In this document: positions 17,003 to 26,292 of the stretch, in pieces
Layout: every line of letters starts with the position of its first letter
Position numbering within the stretch: the first letter of the stretch is position 1
Source of the DNA: Olivibacter domesticus
GTDB taxonomy: Bacteria > Bacteroidota > Bacteroidia > Sphingobacteriales > Sphingobacteriaceae
Direction: 5' to 3'
Length of the DNA stretch: 64,000 nt
NCBI RefSeq assembly: GCF_900109575.1
Contig: NZ_FOAF01000002.1
Location: 496,001 to 560,000 of the forward strand
Notes under the pieces: generated by a model
Told to the model about the DNA's origin: nothing
Seen by the model: the letters and a program-made list of their open reading frames with translations, nothing else
Database searches by the model: none
Program-made: the position numbers and the translations under genes

Positions 17003-20000
17003 ATGAGCACTAAATGGTTAAAAACAAAAATTCTTATTTCTTTGCTTGCGACTTACCCCTGTCTAGGACAACTCTCCGCTCAAATACTGCGCATACAAGG
17101 TAAAGTTATAGATGAGAAGCAGCAACCCTTAATAGGTGTTTCAATAAAAGATACACTTAATAAAACAGGCACTACAACCGACTCAAATGGAAACTTTATG
17201 CTATCAACTAGCAAAACGGCCCATTTAATTTTCTCTTTAGTAGGTTACCTTAATCAAACACGGGAAATAGGCAACCAACCAAGTCTAACTGTGACACTAA
17301 AAGAAGATATCTCTACATTAGATGAAGTGGTTGTTATCGGTTATGGAACGATGAAAAAATCATCGGTTACTGCGGCGGTAACTAAATTAGAGAATAAAAA
17401 TCTGGATCAAATACCTTTAGCCAGACCGGAAGCCGCCCTACAGGGACGATTAGCAGGGGTAAATGTCTCCCAAACCAGAAGCGCTCCTGGGTCCGCTCCG
17501 CTGATCCGTATCCGCGGCGGTTCGGGTTCGATTGATGCAGGTAACAGTCCTTTGGTTGTGGTAGATGGTTTTCCGGGAGGTTCTTTTTCAAATGTAAATA
17601 TGAACGACGTAGCATCTATAGAAGTGCTCAAAGACGCTTCCTCCGCTGCTATTTACGGTTCAAGGGGCGCCGGTGGTGTCATTATTATCACTACTAAAAG
17701 AGGAAAAACGGGTAAACCATTGTTAAATATTAATATCAACGGGGGTTTTGCCAATGCAATAGGCCATAATGACTGGTTAGGTAAGGATGAGTATTATGAA
17801 TATGCGGTTAAATACCAAAATAGAGAATACAATTATGTTGGAGGAGACACGAGCATTCCGGTATGGGGGGATAACCGTAGACCACCACAATATCAGGTGA
17901 GCGATGCACTGCGCAATAATGCAAATACAAATTGGCAAAATGCTTTATTGTCGGCCGCACCTTTTCAAAATTATGATTTATCAGTAAGTGGTGGAACTGA
18001 AAATGTAAAATACTACGCCTCGGCAATTGTAAAGGACGTACAGGGCACTTTAAAAAATACCTGGTTTAAGAGTTATGGGGCTAGAGCAAATGTGGATGTG
18101 AAGGTGAATAAGTCGATTAATTTGGGACTGATGCTCAACCCGAATTATACGCGTAACCGTGTATCTCCACATGCCATGATCGATCTAGTGAAATATCCGC
18201 CATTTGTACCTGTACAAAATGCAGATGGTACTTATCCAAAAGCAAGAGATTTTTGGGGTTTAGTGGTCTCCGGCCAAACCAACCCAATGGCATTTTTGGA
18301 TGGCTCTTTTTACTTTGATGATGCAATGACGACGATAGGTGAAATGTTTGCCAGTATTGATCTCGCAAAAGGACTGAAAATAAGATCCTCCGTGGGTACT
18401 ACCATAGCCTATTCTACTTCCGACAGATTTAGAACTACTTGGGGCTCCACAAATGGTATTTCTACGGGAACAGCTTCGGATGCCAGAACAATCAACTTAC
18501 TGAATGAAAATGTGTTAAGTTATACAACGGATTTTAATGACAACCACTTTGACGCCATTTTAGGAGCCTCTTACCAAAAGGCAACTTCTCGATCCTCTGC
18601 GATGGGTGCCGTTCCAGGTTCTTTCAATAATGATATTATACACACACTGAACAATGCTATTATTGATCCGGCCCAAACACGTACCTCTAAAACAGAATGG
18701 GGTCTAGTTTCTTATTTTTCGCGGATTCACTATGCTTATAAAGATAAATACATATTATCCGCTTCTATGCGGACGGATGCTTCTTCCAGATTTGGCCCTG
18801 ACAATAAATGGGGTTGGTTTCCCTCTGCATCGGTGGCTTGGAGGGTTTCTCAAGAAGAATTCATGAAAAGCCTGTCGTCTATTAGTGATCTAAAACTTCG
18901 CGCTAGTTATGGGTCGACCGGAAATTTCAATATCGGAAATTTTGATTTCCTTGGCCAAATTGGTAATACTTATTATTCGCCTAATAATGAGTTGGCAAAT
19001 GCACAGGTACAAACAACCCTTGGCAATCCCTCCTTAAGTTGGGAAAAAACACATGAATATGATCTGGGTTTAGATCTTGGATTATTCCAAAACAGATTGA
19101 CTTTTACGGCTGATTATTATCGAAAAAACACCTCCAGCCTTCTTTATAATGTATCCATTCCGGCAATTACCGGTTTCACAAGTTGGCTAACAAACATAGG
19201 TGAAATACGTAATGAGGGTATTGAGCTGGAATTAACATCACAAAATCTTAAGGGGCCATTAACGTGGACAACATCTTTCAATTTAGCTCGAAATCGGAAT
19301 AAGGTAGTCGATCTAGGCGGTTTAACCGAACGCTTATATACGGATCGTTTCGGGATGAGCTGGCTGTTGCGGTTGGGAGAGCCTATGTTTTCCTATTATG
19401 GATACAATGCTATAGGGGTACTGCAAAATCAAGAAGAGGTAAACAATACGCCTATCCTGTCGGGATCAAAGCCTGGAAATCCAAAATATGAGGATGTAAA
19501 CGGAGATAAGCGCATCACGCCGGAAGATAGAGTAATACTCGGAAATTATATGCCTAAAATGATTCTAGGTATGGTCAATGATTTTTCATGGAAGAATTTT
19601 GATTTGAGTATTGCGATACAAGCCTCACTGGGAGCAAAAATGTATAATTTCGAAAACCAATATTACCAAGGTAATGTGCTGGGCGCCATGCGGAGATCGC
19701 TTGTTGAAGGACAATGGTGGTCGGAGAATGATCCTGGCGACGGGAAAATGCCGGCATCTGCGCTCAGTCAACTGGAATTTCAGGGAAACTCCAGTGTTTA
19801 CATCGAGAACGCTTCTTTCTTAGCAGTCCGCAATCTCAACTTCGGCTATACACTTCCGGAACATTTAGCCAATAAACTTAAGATGAAAAGGTGTAGATTC
19901 TATACCTCTATCAACAATCTCTTTATGATTACTGATAAAAATTTTCATGGTTATAACCCTGAAGGGTACACTGCTGGGGAGGTGGATGGCATAAATAGTA

Positions 20001-20071
20001 CGCCTGGTTATAATAGTGGCTCTGAGCCCATGAATAGGATCTTTACCTTAGGCTTAAACGTTAATTTTTAG
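17003..20071 (+). CDS. SusC/RagA-family TonB-dependent transporter
   Basis: First gene of the plus arm, 1022 residues from the ATG at 17003. It has a signal peptide ending QLSAQ (about residue 27), a carboxypeptidase-like domain (IQGKVIDEKQQPLIGVSI), DEVVVIGYGTMKKSSVTAAV, a plug with IRIRGGSGSIDAGNSPLVVV and YGSRGAGGVIIITTKRG, and a barrel ending FTLGLNVNF. No STN domain is present, so it should not signal through the neighbouring FecR; control is more likely by the LacI operators just upstream. The SusD gene follows after five bases. Confidence 0.96.
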   Translation: MSTKWLKTKILISLLATYPCLGQLSAQILRIQGKVIDEKQQPLIGVSIKDTLNKTGTTTDSNGNFMLSTSKTAHLIFSLVGYLNQTREIGNQPSLTVTLKEDISTLDEVVVIGYGTMKKSSVTAAVTKLENKNLDQIPLARPEAALQGRLAGVNVSQTRSAPGSAPLIRIRGGSGSIDAGNSPLVVVDGFPGGSFSNVNMNDVASIEVLKDASSAAIYGSRGAGGVIIITTKRGKTGKPLLNININGGFANAIGHNDWLGKDEYYEYAVKYQNREYNYVGGDTSIPVWGDNRRPPQYQVSDALRNNANTNWQNALLSAAPFQNYDLSVSGGTENVKYYASAIVKDVQGTLKNTWFKSYGARANVDVKVNKSINLGLMLNPNYTRNRVSPHAMIDLVKYPPFVPVQNADGTYPKARDFWGLVVSGQTNPMAFLDGSFYFDDAMTTIGEMFASIDLAKGLKIRSSVGTTIAYSTSDRFRTTWGSTNGISTGTASDARTINLLNENVLSYTTDFNDNHFDAILGASYQKATSRSSAMGAVPGSFNNDIIHTLNNAIIDPAQTRTSKTEWGLVSYFSRIHYAYKDKYILSASMRTDASSRFGPDNKWGWFPSASVAWRVSQEEFMKSLSSISDLKLRASYGSTGNFNIGNFDFLGQIGNTYYSPNNELANAQVQTTLGNPSLSWEKTHEYDLGLDLGLFQNRLTFTADYYRKNTSSLLYNVSIPAITGFTSWLTNIGEIRNEGIELELTSQNLKGPLTWTTSFNLARNRNKVVDLGGLTERLYTDRFGMSWLLRLGEPMFSYYGYNAIGVLQNQEEVNNTPILSGSKPGNPKYEDVNGDKRITPEDRVILGNYMPKMILGMVNDFSWKNFDLSIAIQASLGAKMYNFENQYYQGNVLGAMRRSLVEGQWWSENDPGDGKMPASALSQLEFQGNSSVYIENASFLAVRNLNFGYTLPEHLANKLKMKRCRFYTSINNLFMITDKNFHGYNPEGYTAGEVDGINSTPGYNSGSEPMNRIFTLGLNVNF

Positions 20072-20076
20072 CAATT

Positions 20077-21555
20077 ATGAAAACGACCTTATATACCATA
20101 CTGTTAAGCAGCGTCATTATTCTAAGCGGATGTCACGACAGCTTATTAAATCCAACACCGGAGTCTGTTTTAACAGAATCTAACTATTACAACACTTCTA
20201 ATGATATTAATCTAGCTGTATTGGGGATATACAATAGATTACAAAGCAGAAAACCATCCGATTATCAAATACTGGAAGTACCTACCGATAATTTGTATTT
20301 ATCTGCAAATACACTGATTGAAGGAACGCCTGAAATGGACATGCTCTCGGTCAATGCAACGAATCCGTTGATTGCTTCGTTCTGGGAAGCCTCCTATAAT
20401 GGTATTTTCCGTGCAAATGCAGTAGTGACTAATATTGACAAACCTACCGACTATAAAGAGGGGGAGCGAGCCCAATTCGATGGCGAAGCGAAATTTATGC
20501 GTGCCTTATTCTATTTTGATCTGGTTCGTTTGTTTGGTGCAGTACCAAAAGTGACCAGCATCTTATCTGTGCAAGAGGCCGTAAATATTGGCCGGTCTCC
20601 TGAAAACGAAATTTTCGCGCTCATTATAGCTGACCTCGAAGCTGCTGTTAACCAGCTACCATCAAAAGCCGCGATAGATAATGGAAGAGCTAACAAAGCA
20701 GCGGCCATGGGGTTACTGATCAAAGTATATGTCTATTTACAACAATGGGATAAGGCTAAAATTGAGTTAGACCGCTTTTTTGGTGAATTCGGTTCCTCTT
20801 TCAGTCTTTTAAATGATTTTGGTGCATTATGGAAAATTGCGTCTGAAAACAATCAGGAGGTCTTATTTTCTCTCAATTACATAGATGGATCTAATGGCCA
20901 CAATCTGTCTACCGCCTTTCTACCAAATTCAGGGGTCATAGGCATTGCTTCTCGCGGCAATGAAATAGCGTTGCCGTCCTGGAGCCTTCATAAAAAGTAT
21001 CTGGAAGATGATACACGTAAAAAAGCGACGATTACCGAATGGTGGATTCCACCAAATACACCTAATGTTCCTGCGATCTGGTATCCCTATGTAAACAAAT
21101 ATGCGGTACCACATACACAGGGGCAGTCAGGTCTTGATCTTCCCATACTTCGCTATGCCGACATTGTGCTTATGAATGCAGAAGTTCTTTCTCATTTAGG
21201 GCAATATCAAGAAGGACTGAATGAGATCAATAAAATACGTGAGCGAGCTTTCGGAAATAGTGATCATAATTATTCCATTGCTGACATCAATGGAGAAGAT
21301 AGCTTTCTTGAGCTGCTTTTTCTCGAAAGACAGTTAGAATTTGCTTATGAAAACGAACGGTGGTTTGACTTAAAACGGTCTGGAAACTTTGAGAAAATTA
21401 TGGTGGAAGAGGAAAGGTTATTTAATTATGCGAGTCAACAACCGGTAAAAATAGCACTCAAACCACAGGCCTATATGATGCTCTTCCCTATTCCGCAACG
21501 ACAAATAGATCAGTCGACCACCGGGGTCTTGACACAAAATGAGGGTTATAACTAA
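20077..21555 (+). CDS. SusD/RagB-family nutrient-binding lipoprotein
   Basis: Lid lipoprotein for the preceding SusC. The signal MKTTLYTILLSSVIILSGC ends in a lipobox cysteine at residue 19 and is followed by HDSLLNPTPESVLTESNYYN. The body has AKFMRALFYFDLVRLFGAVP; the C-terminal half has LPILRYADIVLMNAEVLSH and ERQLEFAYENERWFDLKRSG. The 492-residue length is normal. It starts five bases after the SusC stop and precedes the transporter gene by 23 bp. Confidence 0.95.
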   Translation: MKTTLYTILLSSVIILSGCHDSLLNPTPESVLTESNYYNTSNDINLAVLGIYNRLQSRKPSDYQILEVPTDNLYLSANTLIEGTPEMDMLSVNATNPLIASFWEASYNGIFRANAVVTNIDKPTDYKEGERAQFDGEAKFMRALFYFDLVRLFGAVPKVTSILSVQEAVNIGRSPENEIFALIIADLEAAVNQLPSKAAIDNGRANKAAAMGLLIKVYVYLQQWDKAKIELDRFFGEFGSSFSLLNDFGALWKIASENNQEVLFSLNYIDGSNGHNLSTAFLPNSGVIGIASRGNEIALPSWSLHKKYLEDDTRKKATITEWWIPPNTPNVPAIWYPYVNKYAVPHTQGQSGLDLPILRYADIVLMNAEVLSHLGQYQEGLNEINKIRERAFGNSDHNYSIADINGEDSFLELLFLERQLEFAYENERWFDLKRSGNFEKIMVEEERLFNYASQQPVKIALKPQAYMMLFPIPQRQIDQSTTGVLTQNEGYN

Positions 21556-21578
21556 TTAAGACATACATAAATTGAAAT

Positions 21579-22835
21579 ATGCAAGTACAAAAAACAGAAA
21601 CGATCGACCTTAATGGCAATAAAAAGAGCGCTTTTGGTCACATTAAAAATTGGTTTCTTTCTTTAGGTCCTGGTATCATTACAGCAGCATTGGTTTTTGG
21701 TCCCAGTAAAATGACCATTACTTCAAAGCTCGGTGCAGATTATGGCTTTCAGTTAATTTGGATTATCGTCATCGCCATTTTTTTTATGGTACTATTCACC
21801 AATATGGGTGCCCGAATTGGTCAAGTAGCGGATCAGTCGCTATTGAGCTTAATTCGTAACAAATGGGGTAAAGGATCTGCTATTATCATTGGTTTAGGAA
21901 TATTTTTTGTCGCCACCTCCTTCCAAGCAGGAAATGCAATAGGGGTTGGTATCTCAATTGCCGAAATAAGGGGTAGTTCTCCTACTGGGTGGATTATTCT
22001 TTTTAATGTTATTGGGGTTTTATTATTATTCTTTCATGGTTTTTATAAAATATTGGAAAAACTTATGATTGCCTTAGTCGCCTTAATGCTTTTTGCATTT
22101 ACTACTACCTTAATTTTTATTAGTCCTTCAGCTACCGACATTATCGAGGGCTTTATCCCCGCGGTTCCAACCGGCTCTTTAGGACTTGTGATAGCGTTTT
22201 TTGCTTCCTGTTTCTCTATCGTGGGTGCGTTTTATCAATCGTATCTGGTACAGGAAAGAAAGAAAAGCAATCCATTAAAAGCAGCGGATAAAAGTGGGAG
22301 TATTACTGGGATCATCATGCTGGGTATCATGAGCGCCATGGTGATGATATGTGCTGCAGCTGTTTTAAACAAACAAGGACTACAGGTAACCAATGCATCT
22401 GACATGGCAAAAGCACTAGAACCCTTATTTGGTAAATATTCTTCTACCCTATTCCTACTGGGTCTTTTTGGAGCATCTTTCTCATCGCTGATAGGAAATG
22501 CTACTGTAGGGGGAACATTACTGGGAGACGCTTTTGGGTTTAGTTATCAGCTCGATTCTAAGCCTGTTCGCTGTTTTATTGCCTTAGTTATGGTATTTGG
22601 AAGCATCATCGCGATAACTTTCGGTAAGCTTCCCCTAGAACTTATTGTGCTCGCACAAAGTGTCACCATATTTCTGGTTCCGTTTATTGGTATAGCAATG
22701 TACGCTATTTCCAATGACCCAAAAATAATGGGTGGGCGAGTAAACAGTAAAAGTATGAAAGTATTTGGAGCAATAGGTTTACTTATACTTGGCCTATTAG
22801 CTGTTAGCAATGCGAATGAATTATTTTTTCAATAA
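21579..22835 (+). CDS. Nramp-family-related inner-membrane transporter lacking the canonical metal site
   Basis: A 418-residue membrane protein with about eleven hydrophobic segments. The segment LGPGIITAALVFGPSKMTIT (about 29-48) aligns with the first helix of Nramp divalent-metal transporters, which normally carries DPGN; here positions 41-44 read GPSK. The sixth-helix region (about 203-225, CFSIVGAFYQSYLVQE) lacks the usual M-P-H that also binds metal. The fold is therefore Nramp-like, but binding of Mn or Fe at the known site seems unlikely. Between SusCD and catabolic enzymes, it may import an organic substrate or a different ion; that is inference. Confidence 0.85.
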   Translation: MQVQKTETIDLNGNKKSAFGHIKNWFLSLGPGIITAALVFGPSKMTITSKLGADYGFQLIWIIVIAIFFMVLFTNMGARIGQVADQSLLSLIRNKWGKGSAIIIGLGIFFVATSFQAGNAIGVGISIAEIRGSSPTGWIILFNVIGVLLLFFHGFYKILEKLMIALVALMLFAFTTTLIFISPSATDIIEGFIPAVPTGSLGLVIAFFASCFSIVGAFYQSYLVQERKKSNPLKAADKSGSITGIIMLGIMSAMVMICAAAVLNKQGLQVTNASDMAKALEPLFGKYSSTLFLLGLFGASFSSLIGNATVGGTLLGDAFGFSYQLDSKPVRCFIALVMVFGSIIAITFGKLPLELIVLAQSVTIFLVPFIGIAMYAISNDPKIMGGRVNSKSMKVFGAIGLLILGLLAVSNANELFFQ

Positions 22836-22851
22836 ATTAACTTAATCAATA

Positions 22852-23868
22852 ATGACTGATTTAGAATCGTTGGAACGGGACTTATTAAAACCATCTGAAG
22901 CCCTCATCGCAGATATCTCTCAAATTCAGGGTGATATCATGCTCTTGGGTGTAGGTGGAAAGATGGGTCCTAGCATGGCAAAACTCGCCAAGCAAGCAGC
23001 AGAGCTTGCTGGTGAAAAAAAACGTATAATTGGGGTTTCCAGGTTTTCGGATGAAAGTTCCAAACACTGGTTGGAGGCTGCTGGTGTAGAAACTATTACT
23101 GCCGATTTATTAAACGAGAAACATCTTCAAGCACTGCCAAAAGTGCAAAACATTATTTACTTGGCGGGCAACAAATTTGGTACAACAGGTAAAGAGCCTT
23201 TTACTTGGGCGATGAATACTTATTTACCAGGTAGAGTGGCGGAACACTACAAAGGGTCCCGTATTATAGCATTTTCTACCGGTAATGTTTATCCGTTTTC
23301 CGAAGTAACATCTGGAGGCTTAACAGAAGATCATCCTACAGAACCTGTGGGAGAATATGGTCAATCGTGCTTGGGTAGGGAGCGGATATTTCAATTTTTT
23401 GCTGAAAAATATCAAATTCCTACATTAATATACCGCCTTAATTATGCCATTGACTTACGGTACGGGGTTCTCTTGGAAATTGCAAAGGCTGTGTTCGAAA
23501 ATAAACCTGTTGATTTAACTACGGGAAATGTTAATGTAATATGGCAAGGCGATGCAAATGAAATAGCCATCAGATCACTTCTGCACTGCGATGTACCGGC
23601 TAAAATATTAAATGTAACTGGACCCGAAACGGTATCTGTTCAATGGCTTGCTACTCAATTTGGTATTTTACTCAACAAGTCTCCGATTTTTATCAATGAA
23701 GCCCAACGAACTGCTTTATTAAGCAATGCATCCTTAGCGCATCAATTATTTGGTTATCCGCATGTCACGCTGCGACAGATGATAAATATAACGGCGGAAT
23801 GGGTGCGAGCAGGTGGTAAAACGATCGACAAACCAACCCATTTTCAAGAAAGAAAAGGCAAATTTTAA
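22852..23868 (+). CDS. NAD-dependent epimerase/dehydratase-like (extended SDR) protein
   Basis: A 338-residue protein with a Rossmann start (IMLLGVGGKMGPSMAKLA, glycine motif at about 33-39) and the later SDR strand FSTGNVYPF (S142, T143). The catalytic YxxxK of the family is altered: residues 169-173 read YGQSC, so the lysine is a cysteine. It may bind NAD(P) but work by a changed mechanism, or not be a classical dehydrogenase. It sits 16 bp after the transporter gene and 26 bp before the aldolase-like gene. A sugar or sugar-acid oxidation or epimerisation step would suit the cluster, but the reaction cannot be read from sequence. Confidence 0.85.
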   Translation: MTDLESLERDLLKPSEALIADISQIQGDIMLLGVGGKMGPSMAKLAKQAAELAGEKKRIIGVSRFSDESSKHWLEAAGVETITADLLNEKHLQALPKVQNIIYLAGNKFGTTGKEPFTWAMNTYLPGRVAEHYKGSRIIAFSTGNVYPFSEVTSGGLTEDHPTEPVGEYGQSCLGRERIFQFFAEKYQIPTLIYRLNYAIDLRYGVLLEIAKAVFENKPVDLTTGNVNVIWQGDANEIAIRSLLHCDVPAKILNVTGPETVSVQWLATQFGILLNKSPIFINEAQRTALLSNASLAHQLFGYPHVTLRQMINITAEWVRAGGKTIDKPTHFQERKGKF

Positions 23869-23894
23869 AGGTTCATGTAAAAAACGATGTATTT

Positions 23895-24977
23895 ATGCGT
23901 ATTCAGAAATTATCAAAAGACAAAAAACACATTTTACAAACGGGCACCGTTATTCCGGCTCATCCCTTAGCATTGAACCCAGATAGATCATTGAATGAGC
24001 GTTACCAGCGTGTCCTAACTAGATACTATATGGCATCCGGGGCAGGTGGTATTGCGATAGGCGTACATAGTACGCAATTTGCTATTCGTTCTCCTCAAAT
24101 AAACCTTTTTGAAAAGGTATTGGATTTGGCTGCCGATGAAATCACCAAGGAAAAATTAGACAGACCTTTTTTAAAAATTGCCGGTATTTGTGGTGAAACT
24201 AAACAAGCAGTGATGGAGGCCGAACTGGCCAGCAAATATGGATACGATTTGGGCTTGTTAAGTTTAGGCGGATTAAATAACTGGACGGAAGAACAAGTGC
24301 TTGAACATGTGAGCATCCTTGCCGAACGCATACCAATAGTCGGGTTTTACCTACAGCCTAGCGTTGGTGGCAGAATATTTAGTTATGACTTCTGGTTAAA
24401 GTTTGCCGAAATCAAGAACATAGAGGCGATAAAAGTTGCTTCATTTAACCGGTATCAAACCTTGGATGTTGTGCGAGCCGTTTGTCATTCAAGTCGTAGC
24501 AATGAGATTGCCTTATACACGGGTAACGATGATAATATTGTAGCAGATTTACTTACCCCCTATTCTTTTGATATAAATGGAAAAAAGATAAAGAAAGAAT
24601 TTGTTGGTGGTCTGTTGGGGCATTGGGCGGTATGGACGCATAGTGCTGTTAAACTATTGCAAGAGATCAAGGATTGTAAGGCGAACGATTACAGAGGAAG
24701 CGAAGATCTACTATTAAAAGGAATACAGATCACCGATATGAATGCCGCCATCTTCGACCCTGCTCACAATTTCCATGGGTGTATTCCCGGCATTCATGAA
24801 ATATTAAGAAGACAAGGCTTGATGCTTGGTCGCTGGTGCCTGGATCCGGAAGAGAAGTTATCGGCCGGACAAATGGAAGAAATTGATCGTATTTGCAACG
24901 ATTATACTCACCTTATTGATGATGACTTTGTTAAAGAATTCTTGCGCAAAAATAGTAAAGTCGATGAAAAAATATAA
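23895..24977 (+). CDS. DapA-family (dihydrodipicolinate synthase / keto-deoxy sugar acid aldolase-like) protein
   Basis: A 360-residue TIM-barrel protein, longer than the usual 290-310. The likely Schiff-base lysine is K180 in IEAIKVASFNRY and the partner tyrosine is Y152 in FYLQPSVGG, matching the class I aldolase layout. The opening TGTVIPAHPLALNPDRSLN matches the family's first strand region. Members cleave or form 2-keto acids, for example 2-keto-3-deoxy sugar acids to pyruvate plus an aldehyde. Together with the enolase-superfamily dehydratase candidate that overlaps it by 14 bp, it suggests a non-phosphorylating sugar-acid pathway. Confidence 0.85.
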   Translation: MRIQKLSKDKKHILQTGTVIPAHPLALNPDRSLNERYQRVLTRYYMASGAGGIAIGVHSTQFAIRSPQINLFEKVLDLAADEITKEKLDRPFLKIAGICGETKQAVMEAELASKYGYDLGLLSLGGLNNWTEEQVLEHVSILAERIPIVGFYLQPSVGGRIFSYDFWLKFAEIKNIEAIKVASFNRYQTLDVVRAVCHSSRSNEIALYTGNDDNIVADLLTPYSFDINGKKIKKEFVGGLLGHWAVWTHSAVKLLQEIKDCKANDYRGSEDLLLKGIQITDMNAAIFDPAHNFHGCIPGIHEILRRQGLMLGRWCLDPEEKLSAGQMEEIDRICNDYTHLIDDDFVKEFLRKNSKVDEKI

Positions 24978-26259
24978 GACCATTCAGATTGCTAAAACGG
25001 ATTCAAATTTTGAACGTGAACCACTCATACGTCCTTTTGGCTTTAAAGGAGCCTATTTAACCGAATTATGGCAAATAATAACAAGGCTAACATCCACATC
25101 GGGAATAACATGTATTGGTCTTTCTACACAAAGTGTTTTGTACGGGGATGCAGATCTGTTCGTAAAAAATACGGAGGCTGCTGGTAATACCCTGATGTAT
25201 GCGTTAACAAATAAGGCATTGGAACTCGTAAAAGAAAGACCTTTCAACAATCCCATTGAATTAGTAGAGGCAATGCTTCCAAAACTTCTTCTGGCAGGTA
25301 AGCAGTTAACCAATAAAAGCGACCTGCATATTAATTTCAGTCTTAATTCACTCGTCAGTGTAGATCATGCTGCATGGCTCTTATACGCTGCCGAAAATAA
25401 CATCAGCACTTTTCGTGAATTAATTCCTGAAGATTATAAAACGGCATTATCAGCTCAAAACGACAAATTAGCCGTCATGTTTCAAATTCCTTATGGAATG
25501 CCTCTGGAAGACATTAAAAGCGCCGCACAGCAGGGTTATTTCGTCTTTAAAATCAAAACTGGTTTCCCAGGCAATCAGGAGACTATGCTGAAAAATGATG
25601 TAGACCGACTAACCCAGATTCATGACGCGCTTAAAGATGTTCGTACACCCTACACCTCGAATGGTAAAATTCTGTATACAATGGACGCCAATGGTAGATA
25701 TGAGCGAAAAGAAACACTTTTACGCTATCTGCAACATGCAGAAAAAATTGGGGCGTTGACACAAATACTATTTTATGAAGAGCCTTTCCCCGAAAGGAAT
25801 GACGAGCTTGTTTCTGATATCGAAATAAGAATTGCAGGAGATGAGAGTATTTACGATGAAAAAAGTGCTCTTAAACGCTTAGAGCAAGGATATCAGGCAA
25901 TTGTTTTAAAAGGAATTGCTAAAACACTAAGCTTATCGATGAAGATAGCAAAACTTGCGAGAGAAAGAAATATTCCCTGTTCGTGTTCGGATCTCACCGT
26001 GAATCCTATTCTAATCGACTGGCATAAAAACCTCGCCTGTAGCGTAGCTCCATTCCCGGGTATTAATATGGGTTTAATAGAGACGAATGGAGACATGAAT
26101 TATTTAAACTGGGATCAACTGTGTTCCTATCACCCTGCGAATAAGGCCGTTTGGACAAACATTAACGAAGGCACCTTCCATTTGAATCAAGACTTTCATA
26201 TGCGTAGTGGCGGTATTTTCGAAATGTCCAAACATTATGAGGAGGTACTATCCAATTAA
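24964..26259 (+). CDS. Enolase-superfamily enzyme (mandelate racemase / muconate lactonizing type), cytoplasmic
   Basis: A 431-residue protein; the ATG at 24964 overlaps the aldolase gene end by 14 bp and begins MKKYKTIQIAKTD. Active-site landmarks are complete: K196-x-K198 (FKIKTG), metal ligands D241 (MDANGRY), E272 or E273 (YEEPFPE) and D293 (AGDES), and K316 (VLKGIAK). The K-x-K plus late lysine pattern is that of the MLE-like subgroup, which includes epimerases, cycloisomerases and some dehydratases. No signal peptide is seen, so it acts in the cytoplasm. A close paralogue follows at 26293. The substrate is unknown; a sugar acid would fit. Confidence 0.88.
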   Translation: MKKYKTIQIAKTDSNFEREPLIRPFGFKGAYLTELWQIITRLTSTSGITCIGLSTQSVLYGDADLFVKNTEAAGNTLMYALTNKALELVKERPFNNPIELVEAMLPKLLLAGKQLTNKSDLHINFSLNSLVSVDHAAWLLYAAENNISTFRELIPEDYKTALSAQNDKLAVMFQIPYGMPLEDIKSAAQQGYFVFKIKTGFPGNQETMLKNDVDRLTQIHDALKDVRTPYTSNGKILYTMDANGRYERKETLLRYLQHAEKIGALTQILFYEEPFPERNDELVSDIEIRIAGDESIYDEKSALKRLEQGYQAIVLKGIAKTLSLSMKIAKLARERNIPCSCSDLTVNPILIDWHKNLACSVAPFPGINMGLIETNGDMNYLNWDQLCSYHPANKAVWTNINEGTFHLNQDFHMRSGGIFEMSKHYEEVLSN

Positions 26260-26292
26260 CATTTTTCTGATACGTGTTCAAAAACCACTCCG

